In this document: positions 36,386-45,331 of the stretch, piece by piece
Numbering within the stretch: position 1 is the first letter of the stretch
Layout of the letters: every line of letters starts with the position of its first letter
Origin: an uncultured Opitutia bacterium
Lineage (GTDB): Bacteria > Verrucomicrobiota > Verrucomicrobiia > Opitutales > Opitutaceae
Direction of reading: 5' to 3'
Assembly: GCA_903855985.1 (NCBI GenBank)
Contig: CAIOAO010000107.1
Span: 56,870 to 120,869, forward strand
Length of the DNA: 64,000 nt
Notes under the pieces: generated by a model
The model's database searches: none
What the model saw: the letters and a program-made list of their open reading frames with translations, nothing else
Told to the model about the DNA's origin: nothing
Position numbers and translations under genes: made by a program

Positions 36386-37876
36386 GTGCCATTGACCCCG
36401 ACACTGCTCTGGTTTCGCCAGGACCTGCGCCTGCAGGACAATCCTGCGCTCCAGGCGGCGCTGCTGCGCGGCGCCCCGGTGATCCCGCTCTATATTCTGG
36501 ATGAGGCGGGCGAGGGCCCGTGGCCGATGGGCGGGGCATCGCGGTGGTGGCTGCACCACGCGCTGGCGTCGCTGGATGTGTCGTTGCGCGAAAACGGATC
36601 CCAGTTGGTTCTGCTGCGGGGCAATTCCCGCGCCGTGCTGCGGAATCTCGTCAACTCCACCGAGGCGGGAGCGGTGTACTGGAACCGGCGTTATGAGCCC
36701 GCCAGCATCGCGCGGGACCGAGCGATCAAGACCGAATTCGCGGCGGCCGGGCTCGATGCCACCAGTTTCAACTGCGCGCTGCTCAACGAGCCGCACACGA
36801 TCAAGAACAAGCAGGACCGGCCGTTTCAGGTGTTCACGCCCTACTGGCGGACGTGCCTGACCCTGCCGGTGGCACCGCCCGTGAAATTCATGCCCCGGCC
36901 GATCCCGGCGCCGGCGCAATGGCCGCAATCGCTGGATCTGGCGGAACTCACATTATTGCCCCGGGTAAAGTGGGCGGCGGGCCTGGCCGAAACCTGGCAG
37001 CCGGGAGAGGCGGGTGGGGCGAAGCGACTCCGGCAGTTTGCAGCTGCGGCGATGGAGGCCTACGCTGACGACCGCAACCGGCCGGATCGCGACGGTACAT
37101 CCATGCTCTCCCCGTGGCTGCATTTCGGGGAAATCGGCCCGCGGCAGGTCTGGGCGGCGGTCAAAGCCCGATCGAAGGACACCGGGGTGTTTCCACCCAG
37201 CAACGGGGCGCGGGTTTTCCTGAGCGAGGTGGGCTGGCGGGAGTTTGCCCACCACCTTCTGTTTCATTTTCCCCACACGCCCGAGCAGCCCTTGCGCGAG
37301 GAGTTCGCCCGCTTTCCCTGGGCGGAGGATCCGGGTGGCGCGAAGCTGCGGGCGTGGCAGCGGGGACTCACGGGTTATCCGATCGTGGACGCCGGCATGC
37401 GTCAGCTCTGGCACACCGGCTGGATGCACAACCGCGTGCGCATGATTGTGGCGTCGTTTTTGGTCAAACACCTCCGGCTGCCCTGGATGCAGGGCGCGGC
37501 CTGGTTCTGGGACACCCTGGTGGACGCGGATCTCGCGAGCAATACGCTCGGCTGGCAATGGACGGCGGGTTGTGGGGCGGATGCCGCGCCCTATTTCCGG
37601 GTATTTGCGCCGGTGCTGCAGGGGGTGAAATTCGATCCCAATGGCGACTATGTGCGGCGCTGGGTGCCGGAGCTCGCCCGGCTGCCCACCGCCCACCTCC
37701 ACGCGCCATGGGAGGCGCCACCCGAGGTCCTGGGAGCGGCCGGGGTGCGACTGGGTGACAGCTACCCGCGGCCGCTGGTGGATCATGCCCAGGCCCGGGC
37801 CGCGGCGTTGGCAGCGTTCAAACAGTTGCGCGGCGGGCAGATGGATCCGGGTGCCCCGGATGGCTCCGCGGGGTAA
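36386..37876 (+). CDS. phrB: deoxyribodipyrimidine photolyase (class I CPD)
   Basis: A 496-residue photolyase repairing UV dimers. The N-terminal Rossmann antenna domain begins [16 protein letters not shown]. The FAD-binding half contains [48 protein letters not shown] and [24 protein letters not shown], with the tryptophans of the electron chain in place. The start is a GTG at 36386, the only suitable start before the conserved first strand. It follows glgA by 42 bp. Confidence 0.94.
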   Translation: [496 protein letters not shown]

Positions 37877-37922
37877 ACTCTAGGCTTCCCTTGGTGGGCG
37901 GCGGATGTTTTGTTGGGAGTTT

Positions 37923-38342
37923 ATGCAGAAAACCTTCGTCATTTTTAAACCCGATTGCATGGCGCAGCGCCATGTCGGCAATGTGCTGGCCCGCTTTGAA
38001 GCCGCCGGCTTCGACGTGATTGGCTGCAAAATGACGCGGCTGACCCCGGCGCTCCTCCGGGAGCATTACGCGCATGTTGCGACCAAGCCGTTTTATCCCG
38101 AGATCGAGCAGTTCATGAGCTCGCGTCCCGTCATCATGATGGCGCTGCAGGGTGACAACATCGTGCAACAGGTGCGCGACCTGCTGGGACCGACCGATTC
38201 CCGCAAGGCCGCCAAGGGCACCATCCGGGGCGATTTTGGCACTGAGATGATGAAGAACGTGGTGCATGCCTCCGACACCGTGGAGAACGCGCAGGCCGAA
38301 CTGGCCCGCTTCTTCAAGGCTGAAGAGCTGTACACGGCCTGA
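37923..38342 (+). CDS. ndk: nucleoside diphosphate kinase
   Basis: A 139-residue enzyme that balances NTP pools by phosphate transfer. The start block MQKTFVIFKPD and the active-site His115 in KNVVHASDTVENA are clear, as is GPTDSRKAAKGTIRGDFG. An in-frame ATG 18 bp upstream exists, but the family starts at 37923. It is followed after 52 bp by a response-regulator gene. Confidence 0.95.
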   Translation: MQKTFVIFKPDCMAQRHVGNVLARFEAAGFDVIGCKMTRLTPALLREHYAHVATKPFYPEIEQFMSSRPVIMMALQGDNIVQQVRDLLGPTDSRKAAKGTIRGDFGTEMMKNVVHASDTVENAQAELARFFKAEELYTA

Positions 38343-38394
38343 TTGCATTTTGGGCGGAACGCCGGCAGGCTTTCCGGGTTAGTCAGTAACGACC

Positions 38395-38760
38395 ATGGCC
38401 CGGATCATCATAATCGACGACGACGACGTGCTCCGCGAGATCCTCGCGCGCATGCTCACGGAGGCCGGGCATACGGTCACGGTCACGACGAATGGCTTTG
38501 AAGGCGTGAAGGCCTACCGCGCGGAACCGGCAGATCTGATCATCACGGACATCATGATGCCTTACGGTGGGTTGCCCACCATCCGCGTGCTGCGGGGTGA
38601 GTTTCCCAACTTAAAGATCATCACGATGTCCGGGGGCGGAAAGCCCCGGCTCGATGTGGCCGAGGGTCTGGGGGCAAACCGCACCCTCGCCAAGCCATTC
38701 ACCTCACAGTTGCTGTTCGAGGCGATCAGCCAGGTGCTTCCGGCCAGTCCTGCGCCCTGA
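38395..38760 (+). CDS. single-domain response regulator (CheY-like)
   Basis: A 121-residue receiver domain with no output domain. The acidic pocket is DDDD at residues 8-11, the phospho-acceptor is Asp52 in LIITDIMMP, the switch Ser/Thr lies in ITMSGGG, and Lys100 is in LAKPF. All key residues are present, so phosphorylation is expected. No histidine kinase is near, so the partner is unknown. The 172 bp downstream (38761-38932) hold a G/C-rich hairpin (GGCCCC...GGGGCC) and no gene. Confidence 0.88.
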   Translation: MARIIIIDDDDVLREILARMLTEAGHTVTVTTNGFEGVKAYRAEPADLIITDIMMPYGGLPTIRVLRGEFPNLKIITMSGGGKPRLDVAEGLGANRTLAKPFTSQLLFEAISQVLPASPAP

Positions 38761-38932
38761 GGAAAGACGGGGTGAGTGCGGAAGTCGGCTTCGTTGGGAG
38801 GGTGTTTTTGACCGGTCGTTTACATCCGGAATCGGCCCCCGGAGCGCAGGGGCCCCGGAATTGTAATACACTGGGGAAAAGCACGTAGGCAGCCCGAATG
38901 AATTTGCCCGGGACCCGGCTTTTTCGCATCGG

Positions 38933-39820
38933 TTGGATGTGAACTACGCACCAAGAACGAAGGCGCGCGCCCTGCGTCGGCTCCTACTGGCTGCCGTGAC
39001 TTATGCGGTGTGCGCTGCCGCGGGCCAGGCGGCGCAATATGCCCGCGGCCGTCTGATTCCCGAGGTCCGGCTGCGCAATGGCACGGTACTGCACGATGTC
39101 ACGGTGGTGGCCGTTGGGGCCACGACGATCGTCGCCCGATGGGAGGGCGGGAAGGGTTCAATTTTACTCACCCAGCTGCCTGATGAGATGCGCACCGATC
39201 TGGCCCCGGCGGTGGTGAAATCTCCGGTGGCTGCAGCACCGGCACCCGGGGTGACACCGGCCCCGGTGGATCCCAAGCTGGCCACCGCCGAGCTGCCCAC
39301 GGAGATCAAACTCACCAACGGCTTCGTCATGCACAAATCCAGCGTCACCCGCTGGGACACGAATGCGGTGCTGATCAGCTATCAGGGCGGGATTGTCTCC
39401 GTCCGGCTCAAGAACATCTCCCCTGAACAACGGGCCATTTTCGAGGCCCGCAAGGACGAGGCACTCGCCCGCCAGGCAAAGGAGGACGCCGACAGCTCCG
39501 TGGGGCAGAGTGCGGCGTCACAAGATGAGAAGGCCAGGCAGGCGGCGGACGACGCCGCGCGCGAAGCGGCCGAGAAAAAAGCCGAGGAGATCAGCAACGG
39601 CCTGTCTTTTCATTACCTGGTCAAGGGCATGACGAAAAAGCAGGTCATCCAAGCCTATGGCAGGCCGCCGGACGACAGCGGCGATACGTTTTTCTACGTC
39701 CTCCGTGGCCACGACAAGTATGGCAACGCCGCGGACCGGATGCTGGTGTTCAGGGACGGCCTCCTCGCCAGCTGGCGGGACCAGCGCGAAGGGGAGCCCA
39801 ACGGGGCCGTGGATCACTGA
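38933..39820 (+). CDS. exported protein with duplicated beta module, coiled coil and BamE-like tail
   Basis: A 295-residue protein from a TTG start (a GTG two codons later is equally possible). After a signal peptide (about 36 residues) come two copies of a module: EVRLRNGTVLHDVTVV...ARWEGGKGSILLTQLPDEMR and EIKLTNGFVMHKSSVT...ISYQGGIVSVRLKNISPEQR, with the pattern IxLxNGxVxH and GGxxSVxLxxLPxE. An Ala/Glu/Lys-rich coiled coil (about 180-225) follows, then a tail starting GMTKKQVIQAYGRPPDD, the pattern of SmpA/BamE-type domains, and ending DKYGNAADRMLVF. A decayed copy of the tail lies at 43893-44183. Function unknown; envelope location inferred. The stop overlaps the convergent SDR gene by seven bases. 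Confidence 0.75.
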   Translation: MDVNYAPRTKARALRRLLLAAVTYAVCAAAGQAAQYARGRLIPEVRLRNGTVLHDVTVVAVGATTIVARWEGGKGSILLTQLPDEMRTDLAPAVVKSPVAAAPAPGVTPAPVDPKLATAELPTEIKLTNGFVMHKSSVTRWDTNAVLISYQGGIVSVRLKNISPEQRAIFEARKDEALARQAKEDADSSVGQSAASQDEKARQAADDAAREAAEKKAEEISNGLSFHYLVKGMTKKQVIQAYGRPPDDSGDTFFYVLRGHDKYGNAADRMLVFRDGLLASWRDQREGEPNGAVDH

Positions 39821-40641
39821 CCACCAGCCGCGTTGCGCCGCGCCTTGCGCGCAATGCGGTCAAAGTTCCAGTGGAGGACCGGGGCGAACACGCTCTGCAG
39901 CCAGGCGAGGGCGGTGAGTTGAAAACCCGGTGTGACGGTAAACCGTCCGCGCTGTACGGCGGCGAGAGTGATCCGGGCCACCGCCTCGGCAGTCCAGAGC
40001 CCGCCGCCTGCGGTGAGGGCCTTGGTCTCAACGGGCTTGGTCAGGTTTTCCTCGGCGAGTTGCGGCGTGTCAGTGTCAGGCGGATAGACGATGGTCACGT
40101 TCACCCCGGTTGACTTCAACTCGGCCCGCAACGCCTCGGCCAGACCGCGCAGGGCAAATTTGCTTGGGGCGTAAGGCGTATAGCCGAACAGCCCGACCAA
40201 ACCGGCGCCGGAAGAGATCAAGACGACGGCGCCCCGCCCGCGCTGCCGCATGGCCGGCACCACGGCCTTCACGGGATAAAGCGTGCCGAAGAAATTCACC
40301 GCCATGGTGCGCTCGAAAACCGAAACCGGGACGTCCTCGAAGTAGCCCGGCCGCGCGATCCCGGCAGAGGTGATGAGCACATCAACCGGACCGTGGATCT
40401 TTTCGGCCGCCTGCAATGCGGACAGGATTTCCGTCTCGAGGGCCACATCGGCGGAAACCGTCACAACCTCGGCTGCATCCGGGGCGGACGCGCGAATGGC
40501 AGCGCGGGCGGCGGCGAGCTTGGCGGGATCGCGGGCAATGAGGCTCACGCGCGCCCCGGCGGCGGCGGCCTGTCGGCCGAGTTCCAGGCCGATGCCGCTG
40601 GATCCGCCGGTGATGAGGACATGTTGATCTCGAAGAGTCAT
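39814..40641 (-). CDS. short-chain dehydrogenase/reductase (3-ketodihydrosphingosine reductase-like)
   Basis: A 275-residue classical SDR. The cofactor loop is TGGSSGIG (residues 10-17), the NAG-like block is TSAGI, and the catalytic Ser and Tyr-x3-Lys are in LISSGAG and YAPSK. The motif arrangement and length with a hydrophobic C-terminal region (LTALAWLQSVFAPVL) are like eukaryotic and bacterial 3-ketodihydrosphingosine reductases, which would fit sphingolipid-making bacteria, but plain oxidoreductase is the safer call. The start ATG at 40641 is preferred to the open upstream frame. Confidence 0.83.
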   Translation of the reverse strand: MTLRDQHVLITGGSSGIGLELGRQAAAAGARVSLIARDPAKLAAARAAIRASAPDAAEVVTVSADVALETEILSALQAAEKIHGPVDVLITSAGIARPGYFEDVPVSVFERTMAVNFFGTLYPVKAVVPAMRQRGRGAVVLISSGAGLVGLFGYTPYAPSKFALRGLAEALRAELKSTGVNVTIVYPPDTDTPQLAEENLTKPVETKALTAGGGLWTAEAVARITLAAVQRGRFTVTPGFQLTALAWLQSVFAPVLHWNFDRIARKARRNAAGGQ

Positions 40642-40891
40642 TGATGGAGGAGCCGGCCCGGTCGCGGTGCGGTGAACGTGGCACAAAGACAGCAGCAGCG
40701 TCAACTTGCGGAATTTCTGCCCGACTGGAAAATCGCTTGCTGTGGCCGGCCGGGCGCAGGTTAGTAACTGTCCTACGCATGCGTGAAACGATCGCTAGTA
40801 TCAGGACAGGAGCGCGATTTCCGGGTTTGTGCGACGTGCAGGCTTTTCCACCGCTACTTAACGTCCTGGCCCCGACCATCAGGCACCACCA
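40642..40891. promoter_or_regulatory. 250-bp divergent gap with a 10-bp palindrome
   Basis: No gene is seen between the SDR and GH2 genes. The region must hold promoters for both. It contains the perfect palindrome ACGCATGCGT at 40775-40784, directly followed by TGAAACGATCG, which looks like half of the TGAAAC..GTTTCA type operator used by many LacI-family repressors. This is suggestive only. Confidence 0.35.
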
Positions 40892-43783
40892 ATGTCCTTC
40901 CTCTGTCCTGTAATGGTGAGGCCGTTGACGCTGCGCCCGCTCCAAGTGGCTGGCATCGCGGCAATCCCGGTGGATTTGAGTGGAACATGGAAGTTCCTGC
41001 CTTGTTTGCCTGCGGAAGTAACCACGGTCACCGCCGACCTCGCTGCCGAGTGGAAAAATATTCAGGTGCCCGGCGAATGGGTGATGCAGGGATTCACGGT
41101 TGCGCCGGAGAGTCCTGCCGCGTATTTCCGTACCTTCAACCTGAACCACGTCAAGGATCGCCGAATCAAACTGCGTTTCTCCGCGGTCTATAGCTTGTGC
41201 CAGGTCTGGGTGAACGGAATCGTGGTCGGAAGCCACGAAGGCGGCTTTGTTCCTTTCGAATGTGACCTCACCGATGCGGCCAGACCCGGGGAAAACACGC
41301 TCTTGGTGAGCGTGCAATCGGAGTCCCAGCTCGATCGCCTGTCCTGCGGGTCGCAGTATGCCGGCCACCCCCTGGGCGGCATCAGTCGCAAGGTGCAGTT
41401 ATTCAGTGTCCCGGCCGTGCATTTCGCAGGTCTCACGATCACAACGACGTTTGACGCCGGATTTTGCAATGCGGTGGCCACCGTGAAATTTGACGTGCGC
41501 AATCAATCGACCGCTCCTTCCTCCGGGACCGTGACGTTGGCCATAGCGGCCGCGGAGGGTAGTGGGGAGCCACTCGTCACCAGGGAGGCGGTGTGGGTGG
41601 ATCTGCCTCCCGGGGAAGAATGCACCGTGACCGGTGATCTTCCCGTCACGAACCCGGGCAAATGGGACAGCGAGCACCCCAAACTGCATGTACTCACGTT
41701 GGCGGCCAAAGATCATGCCGGCGGCGCAATGCGCGCCGAGGCGACCTTCGGATTTCGGCAGGTGGAGGTGCGTGGGCCGCGAGTTTATGTCAATGGCTCG
41801 GCAATCAAGCTCTTTGGCGTCTGCCGCCATGAGGCCCATCCCCTGCTGGGCCGATCCCTCACCCCGGAATTGTGGCGCCTGGACGCCGAGCGGTTCCGCG
41901 ACGGCAACTGCAATTTCATCCGCACCTCCCACTATCCGCCGGCGGAGGAATTCCTGGCCGAATGCGATCGGCTGGGACTCTTCGTTGAGTTGGAGGCGCC
42001 CCTCTGCTGGGTGGGGACAGCGATGCCGCAGGATGAAGCCGTCTTCCGGCGATTGGCCCAAGCCAACCTGGAGACGATCCACGGTTATCCGTATCACCCC
42101 TCGGTTATCATTCGTTCATTGGCCAATGAATCGGCCTGGAGCCCCCTGTTTGCGCAGGTCCACGAGTTGGTCCGGCAGGCCGACCCTACGCTCCCCACGA
42201 CCTTCCACGACCAGTGCTGGGGTCCGGACAACAATCATGGTTCCACCGAACTGCCCATCGCGGTCAATCACTACCCTGGCCCCAATGGAGCAGCGGATGC
42301 GGCCCAGATGACCCGGCCGGTTTTGTTTGGCGAATATTGTCACCTCAATGCCTACAACCGGCGCGAATTACTTACGGATCCCTCCTTGCGCGAACTTTGG
42401 GGCGCGGGGTTGGAAATGATGCACGAACAAATGTATCAGGCCCCGACAGTACTCGGCGGATCGCTCTGGGCTGCGCTTGATGACACGTTCTTTCTGCCCG
42501 GCGGCGAGACCGTCGGCTATGGCACCTGGGGCCCGATCGATGGCTGGCGCCGGCCCAAGCCCGAATACTGGCACATGCGGAAGACCTTTTCCCCGCTGCG
42601 CCTCCTCACGCGCAGCTTGCCGCCGCCAGTCCGCGGCCAGCCGCTGGTGATCGCGATTGAGAACCGGCATAATTTTACCGATCTGGCGGAGATTTGCTTC
42701 ACCTGGAAACTCGGCGCGCAATCGGGCTCGGCCTCGGTGACCGCCCCGGCGGGAGGCGTTGGGAAGTTGGAGATTCCTGTGGAGGAACCGAAGTCAGAGG
42801 GGGAACTTCTGGAGATCAAGGCGATCAGTCCCCGTGGCTTTGTGGTGGACGAATGGCAGATTGAACTCGGTCGCTACAGCCCTGAGATCTCGCATCAACC
42901 GGTACCAACTTCCGGGACGGTCAGTCTCGTTGAGACCGCTCAGTCTTTTGTCATCCACGGACCTGACTTCTCGCTTTCGGTCGATTCCAGGACTGGGAGC
43001 ATGACGGCCCGCAAGGTTGGCAAAGGGGAAATCCTGACACGCGGACCGGAGCTCTTCATCCTGCCACTCAATCCCGACAATGGCGGCAGCGTCCAGATGA
43101 CGGGGCCTACAGGCAACATCACGCCCTGCTCCGATTCCTGCCACCACTGGAAGCTCAGCGGTATCACCGCGCGGGTCGCGGCCGGGGAGGTCGAACTGCA
43201 GATTGCAGGCGCTTACAACGAGGCAACTGGCGGGTTCAGCCTGCACGTGGGCCGAGGCGGTGCCATGACGGTGAACTACCGCTTTACGATTCGCGAGGGC
43301 ACCGCGATTGATCCGCGCCAAATCGGGGTTGGGTTCGGCCTGCCCTTGGCCTGTCAGACCCTATCTTGGCGCCGCCGGGCACGCTGGAGCGATTATCCGG
43401 CTGGTCATATTGGCCGGCCAACGGGAAGTGCGCGGGCCTTTGTCCAGAACGCGGAGAAGACCGGCTTGGCCGGACCGCGAACCCCGCCGACCCAACCGTG
43501 GAGCGAGGATGCCTCTGTCTCTGGGACCAATGATTTCCGCTCGACCAAGATGAATGTCCTCGAGGCGGCGCTGCTCAGCGCGAGTGGGAAAGGAATCCGA
43601 ATCATCTCCGCGGGGCGGCAGCACGTCCGGGCGTGGGTGAATGAGCGTGATGTCGGTTTCCTGGTTGCAGACTACGCCAACGAGGGCGCGGAAGCCTATT
43701 TCAAGGAGCAAGTCATCCCGCGGCACCCGCTCAAAGGCGGCGATGTCGTGGCAGGGACGGTACGGCTGGAGCTAGCCGGGTAA
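40892..43783 (+). CDS. glycoside hydrolase family 2 enzyme (beta-galactosidase/glucuronidase-like)
   Basis: A 963-residue GH2-type protein: N-terminal sugar-binding jelly roll (about 30-190, with VNGIVVGSHEGGFVPFECDLTD), Ig-like domain, then a TIM barrel (FGVCRHEAHPLLGRSLTPELW, RTSHYPPAEEFLAECDRLGLF). The acid/base Glu is in SLANESAW and the nucleophile Glu in VLFGEYCHL. A large C-terminal beta domain follows, as in LacZ. No signal peptide is visible, so it is predicted to be cytoplasmic and to act on imported oligosaccharides. An alternative start lies at 40913. The nature of the glycoside cannot be told. Confidence 0.85.
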   Translation: MSFLCPVMVRPLTLRPLQVAGIAAIPVDLSGTWKFLPCLPAEVTTVTADLAAEWKNIQVPGEWVMQGFTVAPESPAAYFRTFNLNHVKDRRIKLRFSAVYSLCQVWVNGIVVGSHEGGFVPFECDLTDAARPGENTLLVSVQSESQLDRLSCGSQYAGHPLGGISRKVQLFSVPAVHFAGLTITTTFDAGFCNAVATVKFDVRNQSTAPSSGTVTLAIAAAEGSGEPLVTREAVWVDLPPGEECTVTGDLPVTNPGKWDSEHPKLHVLTLAAKDHAGGAMRAEATFGFRQVEVRGPRVYVNGSAIKLFGVCRHEAHPLLGRSLTPELWRLDAERFRDGNCNFIRTSHYPPAEEFLAECDRLGLFVELEAPLCWVGTAMPQDEAVFRRLAQANLETIHGYPYHPSVIIRSLANESAWSPLFAQVHELVRQADPTLPTTFHDQCWGPDNNHGSTELPIAVNHYPGPNGAADAAQMTRPVLFGEYCHLNAYNRRELLTDPSLRELWGAGLEMMHEQMYQAPTVLGGSLWAALDDTFFLPGGETVGYGTWGPIDGWRRPKPEYWHMRKTFSPLRLLTRSLPPPVRGQPLVIAIENRHNFTDLAEICFTWKLGAQSGSASVTAPAGGVGKLEIPVEEPKSEGELLEIKAISPRGFVVDEWQIELGRYSPEISHQPVPTSGTVSLVETAQSFVIHGPDFSLSVDSRTGSMTARKVGKGEILTRGPELFILPLNPDNGGSVQMTGPTGNITPCSDSCHHWKLSGITARVAAGEVELQIAGAYNEATGGFSLHVGRGGAMTVNYRFTIREGTAIDPRQIGVGFGLPLACQTLSWRRRARWSDYPAGHIGRPTGSARAFVQNAEKTGLAGPRTPPTQPWSEDASVSGTNDFRSTKMNVLEAALLSASGKGIRIISAGRQHVRAWVNERDVGFLVADYANEGAEAYFKEQVIPRHPLKGGDVVAGTVRLELAG

Positions 43784-43892
43784 ATTTGCGGCCACCTCCA
43801 CACAGCGACCGTCTACCGTCCGCCCAGCAGATTGGACGACACGCGGCTCCACTTCAGCGAGTGCCGCCAAACCGAGGTATGCTTGATTTGGC

Positions 43893-44183
43893 GTGACAGG
43901 CCTTCGGCGCAAGTGCGCCGAGGGACTGGCGTGGTGGCCGCCGGCTTCAGAACGTGCGGCGAAGGCCGAGGCTCAGCACAGTCGCATGGGAGACATCCAA
44001 GCGGACGTGAAGCAGGCCTACGGGCGCCCCGTCGATGACCACGGCGACGTGTTTGTGTACACGCTCCGCGGCCACGACAAATACGGCAACAGCGCGGACC
44101 GCAGCCTGATCTTTCAAGAGGGCAAGCTGGTGGGCTGGCACGACCAGCGCGAAGGCGACCGGGATAGTGCGGTCGACTATTGA
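43893..44183 (+). pseudogene. decayed second copy of the BamE-like tail of the 38933 gene
   Basis: The frame encodes ERAAKAEAQ, then KQAYGRPVDDHGDVFVYTLRGHDKYGNSADRSLIFQEGKLVGWHDQREG (described by blocks), nearly matching the last ~70 residues of the protein at 38933-39820 (QAYGRPPDDSGDTFFY, LRGHDKYGNAADR, WRDQREG). The upstream 40 residues do not match and there is no signal peptide or beta module. The DNA is also clearly similar across about 165 bp. It is most simply a truncated duplicate; expression as a 96-residue protein cannot be excluded. Confidence 0.7.
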
Positions 44184-44356
44184 TCGCCCGCGCGAGGACC
44201 GATCAGCCAATTGCAGCGCCAGGACGTGGACCCACCGAGGCTCGTCCTTCGGGCCATCCAGTTGCGTGGTCCCGTCTAGGTGGCTTGCCGGGCACCGCTG
44301 ATGGCTCGGGTGCAACGAGACCTCCCTGTCGTTTCAGGCCACCGAAAGCCATTTTG

Positions 44357-44391
44357 CTACAGGTTGAATTCCGGCGTACTGCCCTTTGGCC
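44357..44391 (+). repeat. 35-bp element, copy 1 (inverted partner at 59842-59877)
   Basis: The sequence CTACAGGTTGAA..CC..CGTACTGCCC.TTGG.CC occurs here on the plus strand, and on the minus strand at 59842-59877, agreeing at about 28 of 33 compared positions. The two copies flank the dioxygenase-to-UroD locus. Apart from this element and the fragment at 43893-44183, I see nothing in 43784-44482. Confidence 0.55.
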
Positions 44392-44482
44392 ATGGTTCCG
44401 CCCAGAAACCACCCCGAGGACCAATTGCAATCACCCCACGGCGTAGAAATCCGCGGCAAAAGCACCATCCCCAACTCCCGCC

Positions 44483-45301
44483 ATGAACCCTCCGCGATTT
44501 CCCGAGATGGAGACGGCCTTCACCCTCACGGCCGACCATTGCGAGCAATTCCGTCGCGATGGCTTCATCAAGCTGAAGGAGGTATTGAGTCCCAGCCTGC
44601 TTGCGTACTACAGGCCCGAAATCACCAACCAAGTCGGTCTACTGTCCAAGGAGACGACCCCGCTCTCCGAGCGGACGACGTATGGGAAGGCCTTCCTCCA
44701 GGTGATGAATCTTTGGCGGCACTCGGCGCTGGTCCAGGAATTCGTTTTCAACCGCCGCCTCGCCCGGATGGCCGCGCAGTTGCTCGGGGTTCGGGGTGTA
44801 AGGCTCTATCACGACCAAGCGCTGTACAAGGAACCGGGCGGGGGGCTTACGCCCATGCACGTCGACCAATACTACTGGCCGCTGACGAGCGCCCATGTTT
44901 GCACGGTGTGGGTTCCGCTGCAGGCCACGCCTTTGGAATTGGGACCATTGTCTTTCCGCTCCGGCAGCCACCGCTTCAAGTTCGGGCGCGACCTGGTCAT
45001 CAGCGATGAGAGCGAGGAGCGGTTGCAAGCGGCTTTCAAGGTCTCGGATCATCCCCTGATCGAGCAGCCCTATGACCTGGGCGAAGTTTCATTCCACTAC
45101 GGCTGGACCTTTCACCGGGCCGGTCCCAACCGGTCTGATCGGCCGCGGGCGGTCATGACCATGATCTACATGGATGCGGAAACCCGGGTGGCGCCGCCGG
45201 CCAACCCGCAGCAGGAAAACGACCTGGCCACGTGGCTGCCAGGGCGCCAGGCGGGCGACCTGGCGGACTCGCCCCTCAATCCGATCCTCTTTGCCGGATG
45301 A
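44483..45301 (+). CDS. phytanoyl-CoA dioxygenase (PhyH) family protein
   Basis: A 272-residue Fe(II)/2-oxoglutarate oxygenase. The iron ligands H126-V-D128 (MHVDQYYW) and H211 (TFHRAGPNRS) are in place, with Arg220/Arg222 nearby for 2-oxoglutarate. Bacterial PhyH proteins hydroxylate small molecules; oxidative removal of O-methyl or similar groups is one known outcome in the wider 2OG-oxygenase class. It is 30 bp upstream of a UroD-family gene on the same strand, suggesting they act on the same compound. Confidence 0.87.
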   Translation: MNPPRFPEMETAFTLTADHCEQFRRDGFIKLKEVLSPSLLAYYRPEITNQVGLLSKETTPLSERTTYGKAFLQVMNLWRHSALVQEFVFNRRLARMAAQLLGVRGVRLYHDQALYKEPGGGLTPMHVDQYYWPLTSAHVCTVWVPLQATPLELGPLSFRSGSHRFKFGRDLVISDESEERLQAAFKVSDHPLIEQPYDLGEVSFHYGWTFHRAGPNRSDRPRAVMTMIYMDAETRVAPPANPQQENDLATWLPGRQAGDLADSPLNPILFAG

Positions 45302-45331
45302 CAAGTATGCCGCCAACCGACCGGGCCTTCC

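Noticed and set aside
40775..40784. ACGCATGCGT palindrome as a proven LacI operator
   Set aside because: A single 10-bp palindrome with only a half-like TGAAAC next to it, and no second copy seen by eye.
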